This document shows positions 57,108 to 64,000 of a stretch of 64,000 nt of DNA, one piece after another. The translations under genes and the position numbers were made by a program. Where the stretch lies: contig VIIQ02000229.1 of the NCBI GenBank assembly GCA_007449985.2, positions 1 to 64,000 on the forward strand, in the 5' to 3' direction. The notes below the pieces were generated by a model. The model was not told where the DNA came from and did no database searches. It saw only the letters and a program-made list of their open reading frames with translations. This DNA is from Desmodesmus armatus. Its lineage: Eukaryota; Chlorophyta; Chlorophyceae; Sphaeropleales; Scenedesmaceae. Within the stretch, counting starts at the first letter, position 1. Each line of letters starts with the position of its first letter.

Positions 57108-59302
57108 GTGGGTGGTGCAGTCAGCTTCCTGTTTCGCAGTTGCTTAGGGTGTCTGCTGGGGATGTTGTAGCACAGGAAACACGGACTATGGTGCGCTTTA
57201 GTCCCCTGTGTATCACACGGCAATGACCAGGTGCCGTCTGGCCTAGAAGGGAGCAGCAGTACTTTGCCCTGCAGGCCAGGCATCCCCAGCAACACCAGTG
57301 GCTCTCTTGTGCCACGTAATCATTGTGGCGCAGTTGTTGGGGGAGTTACCCACACAAACCCTCTGCGCGGCCTTGCACCCCCTCTGCTGCAAACCCAAAG
57401 TGAACACCCCAACAAACCCGCTCACAGCTTTGCCCCTGCTGTCATGCTGCTGTTTGTTCCTTACCCTGCTACGCTTGAGGCCTTGTGAGGGCTGTGCGAA
57501 TCAAAATGGCACTGTATCGGCTGGGGCAGCTATCCAGAAGGTGGGTGGTGCAGTCAGCTTCTTGTAGAGCAGTTCCTTAGGGTGTCTGCTGGGGGTGTTG
57601 TAGCACAGGAAACATGGCCCAAGGTGTGCTTTGGGTCCCCTGTGTATCACACGGCAATGGCCTTAGTGCCGTCTGGCCTAGAAGGGAGCAGCAGTACTTT
57701 GCCCTGCGGGCCAGACATCCCAGCAACACTGGCGGCTTAGGGCGCCGCGTAAGCATTGTGGCGCAGTTGTTGGGGGATTGCTGATTATGTCAGTAACCAC
57801 ACAAACCCTCTGCGCTACCTTGCACCCCATCAGCTGCAAACCCAAAGTGCACATCCCAGCACACCCGCTCACAGCTTTGTCCCTGCTGTCATGCTGCTGT
57901 TTGTTCCTTACCCTGCTACGCTTGAGGCCTTGTGAGGGCTGTGCGATTCAAAATTGCACAGTATCGGCTGGGGCAACTATCCAGAAGGTGGGTGGTGCTG
58001 TCAGGTTCTTGTAAAGCAGTTCCTTAGGGTGTCTGCTGGGGATGTTGTAGCACAGGAAACCTGGCCCAAGGTGTGCTTTGGGTCCCCTGTGTATAACACG
58101 GCAATGGCCGTAGTGCCGTCTGGCCTAGAAGGGAGCAGCAGTACTTTGCCCTGCGGGCCAGACATCCCCAAAAGCACCAGCGGCTATATTATCGCCGCAT
58201 CAGCATTTTGGCGCAGTTGTTGGGGAGTTACTGATTTAGGTCGGTAACCACACAAACCCTCTGCGCTACCTTGCACCCCATCAGCTGCAAGACCCAGTTG
58301 CACATCCCAACACACCTGCTCACAGCCCTGCCCCTGCTGTCATATTGCTGTATGCTGCCTTGCCCTGCTACGTTGGATGCCTTGTGAGGGCTGTGCGAAT
58401 CAAAATGGCGCAGTATTGGCTGGAGCAGCTATCCAGCAGGTGGGTTGTGCTGTCAGCTTTCTGTTGAGCACTTCCTTAGGGTGTCTGCTGGGGATGTTGT
58501 AGCACAGGAAACATGTCCCAAGGTGCGCTTTGGGTCCCCTGTGTATCACACAGCAATGATTGTGTGCCGTCTGGCCTAGAAGGGAGCAGCAGTACTTTGC
58601 CCTGCGGGCCAGGCATCCCCAAAAGGACCAGCGGCTATATTATCGCCGCGTAAGCATTTTGGCGCAGTTGTTGGGGAGTTACAGATTTCGATCAGCAACC
58701 ACACAAACCCTCTGTGCTACCTTGCACCCCATCAGCTGCAAGACCCAGCTCCACACCCCAACACACCTGCTCACAGCCCTGCCCCTGCTGTCAACCACTG
58801 CGTGCTGCCTTTCCCTGCTACGTTGGAGGACATGTGAGGGGCTGTGGGAGTCGACATGGCACAGTGATTGGTTGGGGCAACTCTCATTATAGCAGGTGGG
58901 TGGTGTTATCTGCTTCCTGTGTGGGCCATTGCTTAGGGTGTCTGCTGGGGATGTTGTAGCACAGGAAGTATGTCCCAAGGTGCGCTTTGGGTCCCTGTGT
59001 ATCACACGGCAATGACTATGTGGTGCCGTCTGGCCTAGAAGGGAGCAGCAGTACTTTGCCCTGCAGGCCAGACATCCCCAGCAACACTGGCGGCTTAGTG
59101 CGCCGCGTAAGCATTGTAGCGCAGTTGTTGGGGGACTTGCTGATTATGTCAGTAACCACACAAACCCTCTGCGCTACCTTGCACCCTATGAGCTGCAAGA
59201 CCCAGCGCCAAACCCTATCACACCTGCTCACAGCCCTGCCCCTGCTGTCATGTTGCGGTATGCTGCCTTGCCCTGCTACGTTGGAGGACTTGTGAGGGCT
59301 GT
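57105..59302. repeat. Tandem array, ~450-bp unit, five copies
   Basis: The marker GCCGTCTGGCCTAGAAGGGA occurs at about 57233, 57668, 58115, 58564 and 59025, giving periods of 435, 447, 449 and 461 bp. Units also share CACACAAACCCTCTGCGC and ATGTTGTAGCACAGGAA. Unit boundaries carry AGAAG|GTGGGTGG or a close variant, resembling the donor of the exon at 57042-57107. No long open frame is conserved. Confidence 0.9.
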
Positions 59303-60231
59303 GTGCTTGAAGGGCACGCCAACATAGAAGGCAGGCTTGACCCCGAGTGTTTTCAGCTGATGATGTGGGCTGTTGAGTTTGGTTGTGTAACAGTCTGCCT
59401 TGGAATCATGTTGAATGGACAGTCCAGATGAAGTAGTACATGATCGTATCAACTGAACAATCTGCATGTATACAGTACAGTACAGCAATTCTGGGAGGGG
59501 ATCCCCTCAAACCTCAGCACTAGCCAGCGATCCATGGGCTCATGAGGGTGCCCCGAAGGGCCTTCAACTTCGATTCTAGTCTCTCAGTATACCTTGGTGT
59601 CAGCCCAGCCTCAACATCGCCTCAACAGCGACAACCTCAGCAACGGCTGCTGAATTGTAAGAGCAGCAGCTGTCAACCTGACCATGGACCAGACAGATAA
59701 TTTTCCACAACAATGTGTGGCTGTAGGTGACAGCACAGGCAGCAACACGAGTGGTTCATGTGTAGACCTGCTCATGGGCAGACCTGCTGCACCTGGCCGC
59801 CTGTCTCATTCTGTATATGCAGTGACAGACGTCCACTCAGCACGGAAGGTGCTGCATAGACCCCCGTGCAGCCCATCACGCAAAGGCAGTTCTGCATCAA
59901 CACCCTGACGGCCGTGCCACAAGCCCTGACAGCTGGTCAGGACAGCTTGGCCACTCACACATTACGCATGCAGACGCTGCTGCACAATCTGACTCAGCGA
60001 TGGACTGGCATGCTACAAACATACAATGTACAATATCATGTACACGTTCAGCAGGTGCAACTGAAGCCATACCATTGAAGCAATGATTGAAGTGCAAGTC
60101 AACAGGCTGGAACACTGATGTTCCCCTCCCTGGTGTGCACAGGGGACAAGGAAACCTATAGCACAAGGTGTGCAGTCACCCCAGCACTGCTGCCAGCACC
60201 GCTGCCTGCTGCTGCTGCTGCTGCTGCTGCA
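59303..60231. other. 3' flank of gene G; no gene
   Basis: About 59856-59945 matches the 3' flank of gene F. At 60156-60231 a second copy of the last MYND-exon tail (S-G-A-G-S-S-A-G-V-T-A-H) lies after the stop of G. Nothing else was recognised. Confidence 0.5.
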
Positions 60232-63200
60232 TCAGCTGCTGTCCCCAGCGCCCCTCTCTGATGTGCATACACCAAGACTACAACACAAGGTGTGCAGTAC
60301 TGCACCCGTACTGCTGCCAATCCCACTGCTACCAGCACCACTGGCTGCTGCTGCTGCTGCTGCTGCCTCAGCTGCTGCCTGTGCCGCCAGCTCCCTGCAG
60401 ACAGGCTTGTGCTGCTGCCAGTGAGCCACCTGACAGCTGGTGCCACAGTACCTGCAACAGTGCACACATACAGAAAGGACATCTCAGCAAAGCAGTGAGC
60501 GGTGTTTGGCAGGGAAGAGTGACGAAACAGGACAGGGTTCCAACAAGCATGCGCAGGATGTTGCGGTTGTGACAACCTTGAAGTTTGGTCGGCAGGCAGA
60601 ACTTGTCTTTTATTGAATGAGTCAAGCATCAACAACCCAAGATGTCCTGGATAAACTTCCCACAGACCTCAACCTGTGCTCACCTGGCCACCCCGCAACC
60701 CCCACACACGCAAGCCTTGCCTCCCACCAGCTGCAGCTTGCTGGCTCCTGCCATGCAGGTGCACCCCGGATTGTTGCACATCCACGGCACCGGCAGCTTG
60801 GCACACAGCGCCTCACCCACCCCCTGCAGCATATCTCCCAGCTCTTCAAAGCCCTCATACGCCAGGCAAGCCTGCATGCTGCTCTGGATGGTGCTGGCCC
60901 TTCTGACTTTGCGCTTTGCGGCATCCCTGACCTGCTCCCAACCACGCTCCTCATCCCCACTGCTGGATGAGTCATCGTCCCCTGATGACTCATCGTCCCC
61001 TGATGAGTCATCGGTGTCGCTGATGCTGCTCGTGCTGCTGCTGCTGCCTTGCTGCGAGCCCCGGGGCCCAGGCAGGGTGCTGCGCTTGAGCCGCTTGAGG
61101 TGCTTTTGTGTGGCATGGGACACAGACCAAGTGAACTCAAAGTAGGTAGTGATCTCATCGTTGATCAGTGGAAACTCCTCCTCAAGGCTGCCAAACGCCG
61201 GCATTAGCGCATGCAGCTTCTGCTGCTGCTGCTGCTGCGGCGGCTGCTGCCGTAGCGGCAGCAGCTGCTGTTGCTCTTTGCCAGTGGATACAGCCACAGA
61301 CTGCTGGCTAGCGGCAGCTGTAGCAGCAGACCCCTGCACGCCAGCTGTAGCAGCAGCTCGTTGCTGCTGCTGGCGACCAGCAGCAGCAGCGGACTGCTGC
61401 CACTGCTGCCACCTGTCAACATACTTTGCCCCTGTGAGGTCACTGTTCCAACCCTCAGTACTGCTGCCGCCGCCGCCGCTGCTGCTGTCGGTGGTGGTGC
61501 CGCTTTCCCACAAGGACTCCACCAGCTGCAGGGCAGGGTAGCCTATCACCTCTTCAGCTTCGTAGTGGAACCGAATGAACTGCTCGAGCGCTGTGTCAGC
61601 AGCTTTCCTGCTGCTGCTGATGCTGCTGTCAGGCTGCTGCAGCGCCTGCAGCTGCTGCCGGTGCCACCGCTGCAGCCAGCGCCCCAGCTCGCAGCAGTAC
61701 AGCCCGATCAGCACCACCCAGGGCGCTATCATGGCCCGCCAGGTGCGCAGATCAACCAGGCGAGGCACCCCGGCATCGCTGAGCTTGTGAATCGCGCACT
61801 TGGCATAGCGCGCTGCAACCTCTGCAACACTCACCTGAGACCGCATGCTCTGCTGCCGTGACAGCTTGTGCAAGCTGGCCAGCAGTGCCAGCAAGCCGGG
61901 CTGCAGCTGCGGTTGTTCGGCTGCAGCAATGCCGAACATAGTTGGCAAGATGCCACCCTCATCGTCCGCATTGCCGCTTGCCAGGAGCTGCAGTAGCTGC
62001 TGCCAAAGACGAGCCGCTGAGCTGCTGTGCTGGCTGCCGGTGCTGCCGCCGCCGCCGCTGCTGCTGCTGCTGGCGCATGTGATGTGGTGTGCCATCACCC
62101 TCCTTGTCAGCACCTCCAGCAGCAGCATCATACTGCCAGCCCTGGGGGCGAGGCAGCCAAGAGATACCTGCAGCAGGAAGGAGGTGGGGGTGCCAGCAGG
62201 TGCGAAAGGGGTGAAGCAAAACAGACAAATGGCATTCCTTTGGTCGTGAACAGTTGAGGCACCGGCCGTGGTGTGGTCATATGTGGATCTGCTCTGAGAG
62301 GGCCAGAAGCCACTGTCTGGCCACATGTACAAGTCAGAAATGCTGCGCCAGCTTGGATGATCCCACCGATGGTCACCCAAATCCCAGGAGGTGCCCGCCA
62401 TGCGGCCCACAGTTGCATGCGAGTTGAACCCATACACCATGCATCGGGCCCATACACCGGCTCCGTGCACTACAGCTGTGCCATGCACGTGCAACTGCAT
62501 AGATCAGCCGCCCCGACAAGCAGGGTAGCACGAAACAGGCAATTGGTCATTTCAGAACGTTCCCAACGAACCGATTTGAAACGCCCCGTTTCACACCCGG
62601 CCTGAGCTCCCGATCGCAACAAGTGCAGTGCGATACAATTGCGCAGTGCAGTACTGCTGCGACGTTTCTGCAACCACGTTCCAAACCACAAAAGCGAAAC
62701 GTTTGATGCGCGTTTTAGCGTACGTAAACGTCTGAAACGCGCCGTGCTGCCTTGCCGACAAGGGGTTGGTGGGCACCAAACCGTCAACTTTCGGTATCGG
62801 TGCTGCACACCATTCAGTATTCAGGCCAATGGGCCATACCAGGGCCTTTTTTCCAACAAGGATGGGGGATCCCGCCAAATGTTTGCAGCATACAGGTGTC
62901 CTCCCCCTTTGCCCCCCACACACATGCATGCACACTCCTTTGGCTTCCTCAACGTCCCTCCCTCTCACCTTTGTTGTTGGGCATCAAAGCACCAGGCCCA
63001 GGTGCGCGGCTGAAGCTGTTGACAGCGTCAGTACTGTGACTTCCCCCTTCCGCTTGCTCGTTTTACGGTTGGACGCACCTTCCATTTCTACACAAACAGA
63101 CACGCTCTCCCTTTGCGCTGCCAACACAACGTCCTTCCCTGTCACCTTCATGGCTCCCAGGCACTCCAGCAAGTGTCCAACAGCCTCCAAACTGTCACAC

Positions 63201-63467
63201 CGCAAGCGCACCGAGCTGATGCTGCCGCTGTGACTGCTGCTGCTGCTGCTGCTGCTGTGCTTGTCTGGATTGTGAATGTCCACAGAATCATCCTCACACG
63301 AGTCACAGCTGCACCATCCGGCACCCAACAGCTGCTGTGCTGCCGCGCTGTTTGACGGCAGCACGCGAGCTGTAGCAGCAAGCTGCCACAGCAGGCCAAG
63401 CGGCTGCTGCTGCTGCGGCTGCTGTGAGGCGCTGCCCGGCTGCTGCTGCTGTTTTGAGGCGCTGCCC

Positions 63468-63506
<39 letters not shown>

Positions 63507-64000
63507 GGCTGCTGCTGCGGCTGCTGCTGCGGCTGCTGCTGCTGTTGTAAGGTGCTGCCCGGCTGCTGCTGCTGCTGCTGTGAGGTGCTGCCCGGCTGCT
63601 GCTGCGGCTGCAGCAGCAGCTGCTGCTGCATGAGCTGCAGCCAGCAGTCGAGCACAGCGGGCAGCTGCTGCGGCTTTGTTGCCGCTGCCGCAGCCTCCAT
63701 GCCTGGTGCATGCCAGTAACACATCACCCAAATTGTTGCCGATGCTGCGGTCTCTACAACCAAAGGCTCCCCCTCCCCGCACAGCAGCGCGCTGCGCAGC
63801 AGCAGCTCCGGCAGCACCCAGCACACGGCCTGCAGCAGCTGCTGCTGCTGGCGGCTGTGTGCGTCAAGCGAGACTGGCATCCCATCCGCGCACCACTCCG
63901 CTCCATCCATCGAGGGGGGCCTCATGACTGCGAATAGAGCGGCAGAGAGCTCAGTCAATGTGCGGTACCGCGCTTGCAACATCGGAGGCCGACCCTTTGG
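60232..64000 (-). CDS. Large MYND zinc-finger protein G, 5' end outside window
   Basis: Exons visible: 63146-64000 (open at the window edge, Gln-rich with repeated Q-Q-P-G-S-A-S blocks), 60684-62167 and 60232-60451. The structure copies gene F: same splice phases, similar intron 2 (978 vs 986 bp), the shared block W-R-A-M-I-A-P-W-V-V-L-I-G-L-Y-C-C-E-L, and a split MYND finger (W-M-C-N-N-P-G-C, C-V-C-G-G-C-G-V-A-R | Y-C-G-T-S-C-Q-V-A-H-W-Q-Q-H-K-P-V-C). Acidic S-G-D-D-E-S-S-G-D-D-D repeats precede the finger. The tail differs: a ~121-bp internal duplication gives a new C-terminus ending G-A-G-D-S-S. The promoter and exon 1 lie beyond 64000. Confidence 0.82.

Overview
The window looks like nuclear DNA of a green alga, most likely a chlorophycean close to Scenedesmus, Tetradesmus or another sphaeroplealean. 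This is an inference. It rests on many short GT-AG introns, abundant CAG/CTG (poly-Gln) runs, the algal poly(A) motif TGTAA, algal-type retroelements, and two ciliary genes. No rRNA, tRNA or CRISPR was recognised. All exon models below were built by eye from splice sites, frame continuity and comparison between paralogues. No database search was possible.

Layout. 1-5.2 kb is gene-poor, with G-rich low-complexity DNA and a duplicated EGF-module exon (2132-2703). 5.2-12.1 kb holds an F-box/LRR-like gene (minus strand) that is now a pseudogene. It is truncated by a ~270-bp tandem repeat and split by a 4.8-kb TA-flanked element (6613-11390) packed with LINE fragments. 12.2-15.4 kb is a young non-autonomous Copia-like LTR element with identical LTRs, inserted 73 bp upstream of that pseudogene. 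17.3-19.1 kb is a second F-box/LRR gene. 20.0-24.4 kb is a large MYND-finger gene. 25.1-31.6 kb is a complete 17-exon IFT81 gene. 32.2-33.7 kb is a small MYND gene (plus strand), followed by tandem copies of half of its finger. 34.9-35.5 kb is a 646-bp insertion with a 15-bp target duplication. 36.2-38.0 and 40.7-42.7 kb are two more F-box/LRR genes. 43.0 kb is a MYND-family fragment. 44.3-50.2 kb is a second large MYND gene. 51.1-53.1 kb is a TMEM17-like ciliary transition-zone gene. 53.5-54.5 kb is a DUF3128-type gene running into a minisatellite. 57.1-59.3 kb is a ~450-bp tandem array. 60.2 kb to the end is a third large MYND gene that runs off the window.

How the genes relate. Two ordinary ciliary genes (IFT81 and TMEM17-like) sit among two lineage-expanded families. 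The F-box/LRR family (four members) shares a tiny leader exon starting M(D/E)(T/S)L and a phase-2 intron. The large MYND family (three members plus a fragment) splits its zinc finger across the last intron at the same codon. These families carry frameshifts, local duplications and transposon hits, so this is a fast-evolving paralogue cluster. Their molecular role cannot be read from the sequence.
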